A DNA stretch of 64,000 nt from CAMLIZ01 sp040758375 (GCA_040758375.1 JBFLWE010000013.1:1-64000), one strand, 5' to 3'; counted from the stretch's first letter, positions 37,776 to 46,807 are shown. A program made the numbers and translations. The notes: generated by a model not told the origin, from the letters alone.

Positions 37776-37797
37776 GGCGACGCGCGCAGGCGCCGCT

Positions 37798-39018
37798 TTA
37801 GTCGTTGACGAAGACGGTGAGCACCCCGGTGTAGCCGTAGAGGTGGCGGTGTGCGATCTCGCCCGCCGCGAAAAAGCCCACCAGCGGCACGTCGCCGAGC
37901 GCGTGGCGCACGATCTGCAGCTCGGCCGAGGGGCCGCCGAAATGCGGGCCGCCGCGGCCGGCACAGCTGATGTACAGCGCGCCGGCGATGCGGCGCGCCG
38001 TCTCGGGGGGGTGTCGCGGGCTGCCGGGGCTGCCGCTGGCATCGCCCGGCAGCTCGGCCACCAGCGCCGCCTGCGGCTCCAGCTCCTCGCGGATCTCGCT
38101 GCAGATGCGCACCAGGTCGCGCCGCGCGGCCTCGACGTTGCGTTGGCAGAACGCCAGGTGCATGCCCGCTTCCACCTGGTCGGCCACCGCGATGGCCTCG
38201 CGCGAGGGCTCCAGGCCGATCAGGTGCCGCACGCGGGTCTCGACGCCAAAGGCGCCGGGCCGTGCGCCGGCGCCTTCGTGCTCGTCGCTCAGGCCCACCA
38301 TCGTGTGGCGCAGCCGGGCGAAGGCTTGCTGCGGCCGCTGCAGGCTGATGCCGGTGTCGGCCAGCAGCACCTGCATCGCCGGCTGGCCGTCGAGCGTGAG
38401 CACCAGGTTGCCTTCGGCCGCGGTGATGCGGTGCGGCGCGGCCATCGGCTGCGAGCCCTGGGTGACGCGCGACACCAGGTGCACCGCCTCGCCGAAGGCC
38501 ACGCCCGACAGCCCGCCGCGGAACACGCCGTCGGCGATGTGCGAGGCGCCGCCGCTGGAAGCGCAGGTGAGGCCGCCGAACAGATAGCCGCCGGCCATGC
38601 GCTCGCTCATCTCGGCGATCAGCTCCGACAGCTCGGGCGTGGCGGGGTCGGCGTGCACGAGGGCGGCATGGGCCGCGAACGTGCCCAGCGGCTGCGTGCC
38701 CGAAAACACGCGCCATTGCCCGCGCGGCAGCGGCGCCAGCATCAGCGCCAGGGCCGGCGTGCCGAAGTACTCGACGCCGCTGGCGGCGATGCCAACGCCC
38801 ACTGCGCCGGCCCACGCCACCCCGGGCCAGCGGCGGCGCAACGCGGCCAGGATCGCCTGCGCATCGGGCTCGTAGGCCTGGGTGAGGTACACGAAACCCA
38901 GCGTCGGCACGCCCTGCGCCGGCGCGGCACGTTGCTGCGCTTCGATCTGCGCGGCGGCCTGGCGCAGCGCCACGTGCCAGTCGGCGGCCGCGGCGTGGGC
39001 ATGCAGGAAGGCCGGCAT
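37798..39018 (-). CDS. FIST domain protein (FIST_N and FIST_C)
   Basis: Soluble protein of 406 residues with a FIST_N region (about 10-230: LGFVYLTQAYEPDAQAILAAL, GYLFGGLTCAS) and a FIST_C region (about 230-380: PHFGGPSAELQIVRHALGDVPLVGFFAAGEIAHRH). FIST domains are sensory modules thought to bind small ligands such as amino acids. In other bacteria they are fused or adjacent to signalling domains, but this one stands alone. The frame extends upstream; the ATG at 39018 begins MPAFLHAHAAAADW and is preferred. It lies 17 bases after the PhaM-like gene. Confidence 0.83.
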   Translation of the reverse strand: MPAFLHAHAAAADWHVALRQAAAQIEAQQRAAPAQGVPTLGFVYLTQAYEPDAQAILAALRRRWPGVAWAGAVGVGIAASGVEYFGTPALALMLAPLPRGQWRVFSGTQPLGTFAAHAALVHADPATPELSELIAEMSERMAGGYLFGGLTCASSGGASHIADGVFRGGLSGVAFGEAVHLVSRVTQGSQPMAAPHRITAAEGNLVLTLDGQPAMQVLLADTGISLQRPQQAFARLRHTMVGLSDEHEGAGARPGAFGVETRVRHLIGLEPSREAIAVADQVEAGMHLAFCQRNVEAARRDLVRICSEIREELEPQAALVAELPGDASGSPGSPRHPPETARRIAGALYISCAGRGGPHFGGPSAELQIVRHALGDVPLVGFFAAGEIAHRHLYGYTGVLTVFVND

Positions 39019-39035
39019 GGCAGCTGGAGTCCGGA

Positions 39036-39725
39036 TCAGGCCGCGCCGCTGCGCTTGCGCGGCGCCGGGCGGCTGTTGGCCGCGCGCTTGACCGCGCCGC
39101 CTGCCACCTTGGCGGCGGCCTTGGCCGGCGCGGTGACCGCGGACTTCAGGGTCTGGCCGGCGGCGTCGAAAGACTGCTTGACCATCGCCGTGGCCAGGTT
39201 GCGCGCCGCATCGGTGGCGCTGTCCTTCATGGCGGTGCTGGCGAGCTGGGCGAACTGCTTGGTCAGCGCACCCCACCATTGCACCGGGTCCACCACCGGC
39301 GGCGTGGCGGCTGCCGGGGCCGCGGCGGCCTTCTTGGCCGCGCCTTTGCGGGCCGGCGCCTTGGTGGCGGGCGCGGCAGCGGCGGTGGACGCTTCGGCGC
39401 CAGGTGCCGCGGAGGCGGCCGGCGGCATCTTGATCTTCAGCGATTCGCGCAGGTCTTCCACCTGTACGTTCATCGTCTGCAAGGTCGACAGCGTCATGCG
39501 CTGCACTTCGAGCGCCTGGATGGTGGCCGCCAGCATGCGGGCGTTCTGCTCCAGCCAGAACTGCACCGTGCGCAGCTCCTCGATGCGCTTTTCCAGCTCT
39601 TCAGGGTTCAGCGTGGGGGCGATCCACTGGCCGATGCTGGGCAGCGCCGCGCCGGCATTCTTGACCAGCCCCTGCAGGAACTCGAAACCGGGGACGAGCT
39701 TGGTGAACGAAGGCGTCTCGGCCAT
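39036..39725 (-). CDS. phaM: PhaM-like polyhydroxybutyrate granule protein
   Basis: Protein of 229 residues. The N-terminal half has LNPEELEKRIEELRTVQFWL and MLAATIQALEVQRMTLSTLQ, the coiled-coil pattern of Ralstonia PhaM, which activates PHB synthase and links granules to the nucleoid. The C-terminal half is Ala/Lys/Pro-rich with AAKKAA and histone-like repeats (TAPAKAAAKVAGGAVKRAA) that could bind DNA. This indicates the organism stores polyhydroxyalkanoate. The two neighbours, FIST and a fumarylacetoacetate hydrolase, have no clear tie to granules. Confidence 0.72.
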   Translation of the reverse strand: MAETPSFTKLVPGFEFLQGLVKNAGAALPSIGQWIAPTLNPEELEKRIEELRTVQFWLEQNARMLAATIQALEVQRMTLSTLQTMNVQVEDLRESLKIKMPPAASAAPGAEASTAAAAPATKAPARKGAAKKAAAAPAAATPPVVDPVQWWGALTKQFAQLASTAMKDSATDAARNLATAMVKQSFDAAGQTLKSAVTAPAKAAAKVAGGAVKRAANSRPAPRKRSGAA

Positions 39726-39778
39726 GCGCGGATGCTCCTGGGCTCATGAGGGATCGGGCCATTGTGCATCCGCGATGC

Positions 39779-40768
39779 TCATTGCGATACCGGGGGCGCC
39801 ACCTTCTGTTCGATCGCACCGAACACGCTCTGTCCGTCGCGGCCCTTCATCTCGATGCGGATGGTGTCGCCGTACTGCATGAACCCGGTCTTCGGCGCGC
39901 CTTCCTCGATGGTCTCGATGGCGCGCTTCTCCGCGATGCAGGAGTAGCCGTGCGACCAGTCCTTGTTGCTCACGGTGCCCGAGCCCACGATCGAGCCGGC
40001 GCGCACGTTGCGCGTCTTGCAGATGTGGGCGATCAGCTGTCCGAAGTGAAACGTCATCTCGGGGCCGGCTTCGCACATGCCCACCTTCTTGCCGTTCCAG
40101 GTGCTTTGCAGCGTCAGGTGCACGCGGCCGCCGTCCCAGGCCTCGCCCAGTTCGTCGGGCGTGACCGCGACGGGGCTGAAGGCGGTGGCAGGCTTGCTCT
40201 GGAAGAAGCCGAAGCCCTTGGACAGCTCGGCCGGGATCAGGTTGCGCAGGCTCACGTCGTTGGCCAGCATCAGCAGGCGAACGCCTTCCAGCGCCTGCTC
40301 GGGCGAGCTGCCCATCGGCACGTCGCCCGTGATCACCGCGACCTCGGCTTCGAAGTCGATGCCCCAGTCCTCGCTCGGGCACACGATGTCCTCGCAGGGG
40401 CCGAGGAAGTCGTCGCTGCCGCCCTGGTACATCAGCGGATCGGTGTAGAAGCTCTCGGGCACCTCGGCGCCGCGCGCCTTGCGCACCAGCTCCACGTGGT
40501 TGAGGTAGGCCGAGCCGTCGGCCCACTGGTAGGCGCGCGGCAGCGGCGCCATGCACTTGGCGGGGTCGAACGGGAAGGCATGGCGTGCCCGGCCCTGGTT
40601 GAGCGTGGTGTACAGGTCCTGCAACTGCGGCGAAAGGAAGTTCCAGTCGTCCAGCACCTGCTGCAGCCGGGTCGCGATGCCGCTCGCATAATGGGCCGAA
40701 GCGAGGTCGCGCGAGACGACCACGAGCTGCCCGTCACGGGAACCGTCTTCGTAGGTGGCGAGTTTCAT
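39779..40768 (-). CDS. Fumarylacetoacetate hydrolase family protein
   Basis: FAH-fold metal-dependent enzyme of 329 residues that would split a C-C bond in an acyl-pyruvate or fumarylacetoacetate-like substrate. It shows DWGIDFEAEVAVITGDVP with the acidic metal ligands near residues 140-155, LLMLANDVSLRNL, FFQSKPATAFSPVAVTPDELG near 200 and the GSGTVSNKD stretch near 265. The start ATG (plus-strand CAT at 40766-40768) overlaps the start codon of the opposite gene. CACAAT about 25 bases upstream on this strand may be its -10. Confidence 0.87.
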   Translation of the reverse strand: MKLATYEDGSRDGQLVVVSRDLASAHYASGIATRLQQVLDDWNFLSPQLQDLYTTLNQGRARHAFPFDPAKCMAPLPRAYQWADGSAYLNHVELVRKARGAEVPESFYTDPLMYQGGSDDFLGPCEDIVCPSEDWGIDFEAEVAVITGDVPMGSSPEQALEGVRLLMLANDVSLRNLIPAELSKGFGFFQSKPATAFSPVAVTPDELGEAWDGGRVHLTLQSTWNGKKVGMCEAGPEMTFHFGQLIAHICKTRNVRAGSIVGSGTVSNKDWSHGYSCIAEKRAIETIEEGAPKTGFMQYGDTIRIEMKGRDGQSVFGAIEQKVAPPVSQ

Positions 40769-41786
40769 GACCGCATCAGAGGGAGGAAAGCCGCATATTG
40801 TGATCGGCCGGCCCGGCGCCGGCCGAGCCGGGCCGCTGGCCGGCCTGGTGCTGGGCGTCGTGCTGGGGCACCTGTGGCTGCTGCAGCAGGCGCCGCCGCT
40901 GCGGACGGCGCGGCCACCGGCGCCGGTGATGCTGGTGCGCGGGGTGGTCGCGCCGCTTGCGCTGGCGCAGCCACAGCCTCAAGCGCACGGGCCGGGCGCG
41001 CCGAAGCGGCCGCCGCGGGCCCAGCGCGCGGCGGCGACGGCCCGCCAGATGCCGGCTCCCGGTCGCGCTGCGCCCGCTGCGCAGCCGGCCGTGGCGGCGC
41101 CGCCGGCCCCGGCCTCCTCGCCCTCGGGACCGCACGGTCAAGCGCTGCCCGTGTACGCAACGCGCCTGCCGCCCCCGTTGCAGTGGGCCTACCGCTTCAC
41201 GCGCGGCGCCGCGGTGGGCACGGCCGTGTTGCACTGGCGGCCCGACGGTCAGCATTACGGCGCGAGCTTCGCAGGCGAAGCCGGTGGCGTGCCGGTGTTC
41301 GAGTGGTCCAGCAGCGGCGCGTTCGACGCCGCCGGCGTGGCACCGGAGCGCTTCGTCGATCGCCGCGGTGGCCGCGGGGCGCAGGCGGCGAATTTCCGGC
41401 GCGAGACCGGCCGCATCAGCTACTCCGGGCCCAGCGTGGAATGGCCCTTGGTGGCCGGCGCGCAGGACCGGCTGAGCTGGATGCCCCAGCTCGCCGGCAT
41501 CGTGGCCGCCGCGCCCGAGCGCTGGGGCGCGGGCCAGGAGATCGCGCTGTTCGTCAGCGGTGCGCGCGGTGACGCCGATGTCTGGCGCTTCCGCGTCGAA
41601 GGCCCCGAGACGCTGGACGGGATGCCGGGTGCGCCGGTGGCAGCGCTCAAGCTGCAGCGCGACCCACCCCGGCCCTACGACATCCGTGCGGAGGTGTGGC
41701 TCGACCCGGCCCGGCACCACATGCCAGTGCGCGCACGCTTGCGCAACGGGGCGGTGGTGTGGGTGTTCGAGCTCCAGCACGAATAG
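40767..41786 (+). CDS. DUF3108 domain protein with Pro/Ala-rich linker
   Basis: Protein of 339 residues: a short start, one membrane helix near residues 20-38 (GPLAGLVLGVVLGHLWLLQQ), a Pro/Ala/Arg-rich linker to about residue 125 resembling a TonB-type periplasmic spacer, then the DUF3108 beta-rich domain (LPPPLQWAYRFTRGAAVGTA to the end). Probably anchored in the inner membrane with its domain in the periplasm; function unknown. ATG 40767 shares the four bases CATG with the opposite start. A GTG at 40755 would overlap even more. A CATAAT at 40687-40692 may be its -10. Confidence 0.7.
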   Translation: MTASEGGKPHIVIGRPGAGRAGPLAGLVLGVVLGHLWLLQQAPPLRTARPPAPVMLVRGVVAPLALAQPQPQAHGPGAPKRPPRAQRAAATARQMPAPGRAAPAAQPAVAAPPAPASSPSGPHGQALPVYATRLPPPLQWAYRFTRGAAVGTAVLHWRPDGQHYGASFAGEAGGVPVFEWSSSGAFDAAGVAPERFVDRRGGRGAQAANFRRETGRISYSGPSVEWPLVAGAQDRLSWMPQLAGIVAAAPERWGAGQEIALFVSGARGDADVWRFRVEGPETLDGMPGAPVAALKLQRDPPRPYDIRAEVWLDPARHHMPVRARLRNGAVVWVFELQHE

Positions 41787-41884
41787 GCCACGGGCGCATC
41801 TTTGTCTGACAGGCAAAGCCGTCAGGGGAGGCCTGGCTTGAATTTTGCGTTTGCGTGCATAGATGCCCTGCAAGGAGAACCTCC

Positions 41885-42157
41885 ATGCTCATGCTCTACA
41901 ACTCCGACAACTTCGCGATCGTGCAGATCGACGTGCCCGAGGACATGGCCGCCCGGGGCGACGGGCCCATGCTGGGCGGCGGCTACGAGATCGTGGACAA
42001 GTTCGCGCGCAAGGAAATCTTTCTGCAAGGCGTGATGGCCCAGAGCTTCAAGGACGGCGTGGAAGCGCTGATCAAGACCGAGCCCTCGGAGGAAGAGATG
42101 GACGACTTCATCGGCCGCTTCACCACGCTGGCGCAGCATCCGGTGGTGCTGCACTGA
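41885..42157 (+). CDS. DUF3567 family protein
   Basis: Small acidic protein of 90 residues, MLMLYNSDNFAIVQIDVPED then GGGYEIVDKFARKEIFLQGVMAQSF, as in DUF3567 proteins found in Burkholderiales; function unknown. The ATG at 41885 is chosen because AAGGAGAA lies about eight bases upstream. The frame could open at 41855, but the extra residues look non-coding. It is a single-gene unit closed by a strong terminator. Confidence 0.85.
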   Translation: MLMLYNSDNFAIVQIDVPEDMAARGDGPMLGGGYEIVDKFARKEIFLQGVMAQSFKDGVEALIKTEPSEEEMDDFIGRFTTLAQHPVVLH

Positions 42158-42176
42158 GCGCTCTTGCGGGGCCTGC

Positions 42177-42201
42177 AAAGCCGCCTTCGGGCGGCTTTTT
42201 T
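42177..42201 (+). terminator. Rho-independent terminator of the DUF3567 gene
   Basis: AAAGCCGCC (42177-42185) pairs with GGCGGCTTT (42190-42198) around a stable TTCG tetraloop, followed by six Ts. Confidence 0.9.
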
Positions 42202-42282
42202 CATGCCAGCAGGGGTATTGCCCGCCTCGGCGCCGTGCGCCAAGATCGGTCGCACCTCTTTTCCCGGCGCTGTCGTATTCCG

Positions 42283-44586
42283 ATGCCGATGTCCCGCGCT
42301 ACCGCCGACGCGCGCGTGCTGCTGTCCCCCGGGCTGCTGCAGGCGCCGGTGCTGGACCGCATGTGCTCGCACTTCGTGCTGGCGCTGACGATGCAGCACG
42401 CTGGCCGCTTCAACCTGCGCCGTGACTGGAACAGCCTGCTGTCGCTGACCGGGCGACACCTGGTGTGGCCGGCCTCGGTGCTGGGCCGGCTGCGCGGCTT
42501 CCTCAACCGCCGCTGCAAGGGGCTGGAGCCGTGGAAGGGCCACGAAGCCCTGAGCGACAAGGCCTTCATGGAGCGCTACGGCGCCTGGCGCGGGCCCTAC
42601 GAGGAAGGCACGCTGTTCTTCTACATCGACGAATACATCAAGGACGCGCCCAAGGACCTGCTCGCGGTGCTGGGCGCCACGGCCGAGTGGCTGGCGCGCA
42701 GCCTGAAGAAGGAATCCACGCTGGTCGAGAAGAACATCGACGCGCTGGCCGGCCTGCTGCAGCTCAATCCCGCGGAGCGCGCGCTGCTGCTGTACGGCAC
42801 GCTGGCGCGCTACCAGCGCGACCTGCGCGGCCTGCTGGTCGAGTTCAAGGTCTCCAACGCGCAGGAGGCCTACGCCGCCATTGCCGCGGTGGCCGGCGTG
42901 GACGAGCGCGAGGTGGCCGAGGCGCTGCGCGCCGGCTCGCGGCTCGAGCGCATCGGCATGGTCGAGAACCTGATCTCCGAGCACAACATCACCGACCTGG
43001 CCGACCTCATGAAAGTCAGCGAGCAACTGCCGCCGGTGCTGATGCGCGAGTACCAGGGGCCGGCCGACCTGATGGCGGTGTTCACACGGCCGGTGGGCTG
43101 CAGCGAGCTGGCGCCGTCGGACTTCCAGTTCATCGCCGACGACCTGCAGGTGCTCACCGCCTTGCTGCGCCATGCGGCCGAGCGCAAGGAGGCGGGCGTC
43201 AACGTGCTGCTGTACGGGCCGCCGGGCACGGGCAAGACCGAGCTGGCCAAGGTGGCGGCGCAAGAGGCCGGTCTGCAGCTGTACGAGGTGGAATACGCCG
43301 ACCGCGACGGCAACTCGCTGTCGGGCCGCGACCGCTACCGCTCGCTGCAGATCAGCCAGGTGTTCCTCAAGGGCGGGCAGCATGTGGCGCTGCTGTTCGA
43401 CGAGGTGGAAGACGTGTTCCCGCCGCTGTCCACCGACACCGCGCAGCTGATGGCGCGGCTGGACGCCGGAGACCCGCAGCCTTCGGGCAGCGTGAGCGGC
43501 AAGGCCTGGGTGAACCAGATCCTCGAGACCAACCCGGTGCCGGTGATCTGGGTCACCAACCGCATCGACCAGATCGACCCGGCGTTCCGGCGCCGCTTCC
43601 AGTACCACCTGGAGCTGAAGTCGCCGCCGCCCGGCGCGCGCGAGGCGCTGGTGATGCGCGCGCTGGCCGGCGTGCCGGTGCCCGAGGGCTTCGCCGCGCG
43701 GCTGGCCGAGCGGCGCGGGCTGACGCCGGCGCAGATCCGCACCGCGGTGCGCTTTGCCACGCTGGCGGCCGGCGCCGACGCGACGCAGGTTGAGACGCTG
43801 ATCGAGCGCCAGCTCGCCAACGCCGACAAGGCGCTGGGCAGCAGCGGCGCACGCGGTGCGCGGCCGGTGGTCACGGCCTATCACCTCGACCTGCTGAATG
43901 TCGAGACGCGGTTTCCGGTGCCGACCATCATCGAGGCGCTCAAGCGCCGCAGCCATGGCGCGCTGTGCTTCTTCGGCCCGCCGGGCACCGGCAAGAGCGC
44001 GCTGGCCGAGCACTTGGCGGCCTCGCTCGGCCGGCCGCTGCTGGTGCGCCAGGCGAGCGACCTGATCAGCAAGTTCGTCGGCGAGACCGAGGCCAACATG
44101 GCGCGCATGTTCGACGAAGCTCAGGCCGAGAACGCGGTGCTGCTGCTCGACGAGGCCGACAGCTTCCTGCGCAGCCGCCGCATGGCCGAGCGCCACTACG
44201 AGGTGAGCGAGGTCAACGAGATGCTGCAGGGCATGGAGCGCTTCGGCGGCGTGTTCATCTGCACGACCAACCTGTTCGACGACCTGGACGAGGCCGCGCT
44301 GCGCCGCTTCACCTTCAAGATCCGCTTCAAGCCGCTCACCGCGGAGCAGCGTGAGCGCATGTTCGTGGCCGAGGCGCTGGGCGGCGAGCCGGCGCGGCTC
44401 ACGCCCGAGCAGCGGCAGCGCCTGGCCCAGCTCGACCAGCTGGCGCCGGGCGACTTTGCGGCGGTGCAGCGCCAGGTGCAGGTGCTGGGCCAGGCCTTCG
44501 AGCCCGACGAGTTCCTGTCCCAGCTGGAGAGCGAGCACCGCGTGAAGCCCGAGGTGCGGCAGCGGCGCGGCATCGGTTTCCTCTAG
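42283..44586 (+). CDS. Double-AAA+ ATPase, uncharacterised
   Basis: Protein of 767 residues: an all-helical N-terminal region of about 300 residues I cannot assign, then two AAA+ modules. Module 1 has Walker A GPPGTGKTELAK near residue 310, Walker B LLFDEVEDVF and sensor-1 WVTNRIDQID with RRRF. Module 2 has GPPGTGKSALAE near 567, pore-loop-like SKFVGETEANMARMF, Walker B LLLDEADSFL, CTTNLFDD and RRF. Both look active. The order recalls Cdc48/p97-type unfoldases, but the N-domain differs. It stands alone between a terminator and a GGDEF-EAL gene. An ATG six bases later is an alternative start. Confidence 0.82.
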   Translation: MPMSRATADARVLLSPGLLQAPVLDRMCSHFVLALTMQHAGRFNLRRDWNSLLSLTGRHLVWPASVLGRLRGFLNRRCKGLEPWKGHEALSDKAFMERYGAWRGPYEEGTLFFYIDEYIKDAPKDLLAVLGATAEWLARSLKKESTLVEKNIDALAGLLQLNPAERALLLYGTLARYQRDLRGLLVEFKVSNAQEAYAAIAAVAGVDEREVAEALRAGSRLERIGMVENLISEHNITDLADLMKVSEQLPPVLMREYQGPADLMAVFTRPVGCSELAPSDFQFIADDLQVLTALLRHAAERKEAGVNVLLYGPPGTGKTELAKVAAQEAGLQLYEVEYADRDGNSLSGRDRYRSLQISQVFLKGGQHVALLFDEVEDVFPPLSTDTAQLMARLDAGDPQPSGSVSGKAWVNQILETNPVPVIWVTNRIDQIDPAFRRRFQYHLELKSPPPGAREALVMRALAGVPVPEGFAARLAERRGLTPAQIRTAVRFATLAAGADATQVETLIERQLANADKALGSSGARGARPVVTAYHLDLLNVETRFPVPTIIEALKRRSHGALCFFGPPGTGKSALAEHLAASLGRPLLVRQASDLISKFVGETEANMARMFDEAQAENAVLLLDEADSFLRSRRMAERHYEVSEVNEMLQGMERFGGVFICTTNLFDDLDEAALRRFTFKIRFKPLTAEQRERMFVAEALGGEPARLTPEQRQRLAQLDQLAPGDFAAVQRQVQVLGQAFEPDEFLSQLESEHRVKPEVRQRRGIGFL

Positions 44587-44589
44587 GTG

Positions 44590-44647
44590 TAACCCTCTCC
44601 CCCAACAGGGGGGGCAGCGCGCGCGAGCGCGACCCCGACAATCGGGG
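44590..44647. repeat. GC-rich intergenic palindromic repeat
   Basis: This gap holds CTCTCCCCCAACAGGGGGGG, a run of alternating GC (GCGCGCGCGAGCGCG) and a perfect hairpin CCCCGA-CAA-TCGGGG (44633-44647). The structure resembles dispersed intergenic repeats of Burkholderiales. The last hairpin could also act as a weak terminator for the AAA+ gene. Confidence 0.4.
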
Positions 44648-44667
44648 CCGCCTCCCCCTTGCCCGCC

Positions 44668-46806
44668 GTGATCGAACCCCTCTGGCGCTCGTTGTCCGCC
44701 TTCGCGCCCCCCGGCCTCGCGGGCGCGGTGCTCGTGGCTGCGCTGGCGGCGTTTGCACTCGCCTACACGCTGCGCAAGCTGCAGTCCGACGACCGGGTGG
44801 TGGCTGCCGGCTGGGGCCTGGGCGGTGCCGTGGCCGTGGGCAGCGGCTGGTGGTCCGCGCAGACCCTCGCGCTCATGGCCACCGGCATCGCGGCCAGCTA
44901 CCGCGGCGACGCGCTGTTCGCCTGCTGGCTGCTGGCCATTGCGGCCGCCGGCCTGGTGCTCGCGACGGCCGCGCTGCTGCCCGCCGGCTGGACGCGCGGC
45001 GTGGCGGTGGGCCTGGTGCTGACGCTGGCGCTTGCCCTGGTGCTGCGCACCACGGTGGCCGCCCCGGCACTCAAGCCGCTGCCGATGCTGGACGACGAGG
45101 ACCTGTTCATCGCGGCGGTGTGGGCGGCAGGTCCGTGCCTGCTGGCCGCGCTGCTGATGACCGCGCGCCGCGCGCCCGATGCGGGGCCGGTGTTCGCGCG
45201 CGGCATCCTGGGGGCCGCGGTGCTGACCGCCGGCTTCGTGCTGATCCAGCTCACCGGGCTGTCGGAGGTGGACACCGAGCCGGGCCGCTACGGCGATGCG
45301 CAGGCGCTGGTGCACGAGCAGAACCTGCTGCGCCTGGCAGCGGCCGGCGCACTCGCGGTGGGCCTGGTGCTGATGAGCGCGCTGGTGGACGTGCGCTCGC
45401 GCCACCGCACGCAGGAGCTGGCCGCCTCCCTGCGCGATGCCAACCAGCAGCTGCGCGAGCTGGCCTTCCGCGACCCGTTGACCCGCCTGCCCAACCGGCT
45501 GCACTTCGAAGAGCGGCTGCAGCAGGCGCTGGAGCAGGTGGGCCGCGCGCCTTCGGGGCTGGCGGTGCTGTTCATCGACCTGGACGGCTTCAAGCCGATC
45601 AACGACTCGTTCGGCCATGCCGCCGGCGACGAGGTGCTGCGCCAGGTGGGCCAGCGCCTGCACACGCTGGCCGGCGAGCACGACACCGTGGCGCGCGCCG
45701 GCGGCGACGAGTTCCTGATGCTGCTGCAGCAGCCCGACCACCCCTGGGCTGCCTCGGCGCTGGCGCAGCGCGTGCTGCGCGCCTTGAGCCGCACCTACAC
45801 GCTGCCCAATGCGGTGGAGGTGAGCCTGTCGTGCTCGATCGGCATTGCCCTGTTCCCGCAGCACGGGCCGGTGGGCAAGCTGATCGCCAACGCCGATGCG
45901 GCGATGTATGCCGCCAAGAGCGTGGGCGGCTCCACCTTCGCCGTCTTCGAGCCGCGCATGGACGTGGACGTGCGCGACCAGGTGGAGCTGCAGCGCGACC
46001 TGCGCCTGGCCATGGAGCGCGGCGAGCTGCAGCTGTACTACCAGCCCAAGGTGGACGCGCGCAATGCCCAGGTCACCGGCGCCGAGGCGCTGGTGCGCTG
46101 GCAGCATCCCACGCGCGGCACGGTCACGCCGCAGATGTTCATCCCGGTGGCCGAGCGCTTCGGCATGATCGGCGCGCTGGGCGCCTGGGTCATCGACGAG
46201 GCCTGCCGCCAGGTGCGCGCCTGGCTCGACGAAGGCCTGCGCATCCGCGTGGCGGTCAACCTGTCGGTGCACCAGCTGCGCCAGGAAGACCTGGTGCCGC
46301 GCGTCGAGCGCGCGCTGCGCGAGCATCGTGTCGAGGCCCGGCTGCTGAGCTTCGAGATCACCGAGTCGGTGGCCATGGAGGACACGCAGGCCACGATGCG
46401 CACCTTCAGCGAGCTGGCGCAGGTGGGCGTGCTGCTGGCCATCGACGACTTCGGCACCGGCCACTCCAGCCTGGCCTACCTGCGCAAGCTGCCCGCACGC
46501 CAGCTGAAGATCGACCGCAGCTTCGTCGCCGACCTGGAGCACAGCGCCGACGCGCTGGCGGTGGTGGATGCGGTGGTGAGCCTGGCCCATGCGCTGGGCC
46601 TGCGCGTGGTGGCCGAAGGCGTGGAAAACGAGGCTCAGCGCGACCTGCTGCTGGGCCTGGGCTGCGACGAGCTGCAGGGTTTCCTGATCGCCCGGCCGAT
46701 GGCACCCGCCTCGCTGGCGCTGTGGGTGATGGAAGACCTGGGGCCGATGAAGCTCGATTTCGACGGGCGGCTGTTCGCCGACACCGTGCGCTCGGCGCTG
46801 GGCTGA
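44668..46806 (+). CDS. GGDEF-EAL protein with seven-helix N-terminal sensor
   Basis: Cyclic-di-GMP enzyme of 712 residues. The first 240 residues form about seven membrane helices; the segment GSGWWSAQTLALMATGIAAS resembles an MHYT domain in which the metal-binding Met and His are lost. The GGDEF motif is intact (RAGGDEF) but the inhibitory RxxD site is not (GEHD). The EAL domain keeps EALVRW, NLSVHQL, EITESVAM, DDFGTGHSS, KIDRSF and EGVEN, so phosphodiesterase activity is likely. The start is uncertain: GTG 44668 or TTG 44659. It converges on pqiC with one base between. Confidence 0.88.
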   Translation: MIEPLWRSLSAFAPPGLAGAVLVAALAAFALAYTLRKLQSDDRVVAAGWGLGGAVAVGSGWWSAQTLALMATGIAASYRGDALFACWLLAIAAAGLVLATAALLPAGWTRGVAVGLVLTLALALVLRTTVAAPALKPLPMLDDEDLFIAAVWAAGPCLLAALLMTARRAPDAGPVFARGILGAAVLTAGFVLIQLTGLSEVDTEPGRYGDAQALVHEQNLLRLAAAGALAVGLVLMSALVDVRSRHRTQELAASLRDANQQLRELAFRDPLTRLPNRLHFEERLQQALEQVGRAPSGLAVLFIDLDGFKPINDSFGHAAGDEVLRQVGQRLHTLAGEHDTVARAGGDEFLMLLQQPDHPWAASALAQRVLRALSRTYTLPNAVEVSLSCSIGIALFPQHGPVGKLIANADAAMYAAKSVGGSTFAVFEPRMDVDVRDQVELQRDLRLAMERGELQLYYQPKVDARNAQVTGAEALVRWQHPTRGTVTPQMFIPVAERFGMIGALGAWVIDEACRQVRAWLDEGLRIRVAVNLSVHQLRQEDLVPRVERALREHRVEARLLSFEITESVAMEDTQATMRTFSELAQVGVLLAIDDFGTGHSSLAYLRKLPARQLKIDRSFVADLEHSADALAVVDAVVSLAHALGLRVVAEGVENEAQRDLLLGLGCDELQGFLIARPMAPASLALWVMEDLGPMKLDFDGRLFADTVRSALG

Positions 46807-46807
46807 T

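Noticed and set aside
37689..38042. Upstream extension of glcD
   Set aside because: The added residues are low-complexity antisense of the FIST gene; ATG 37688 gives the family N-terminus.
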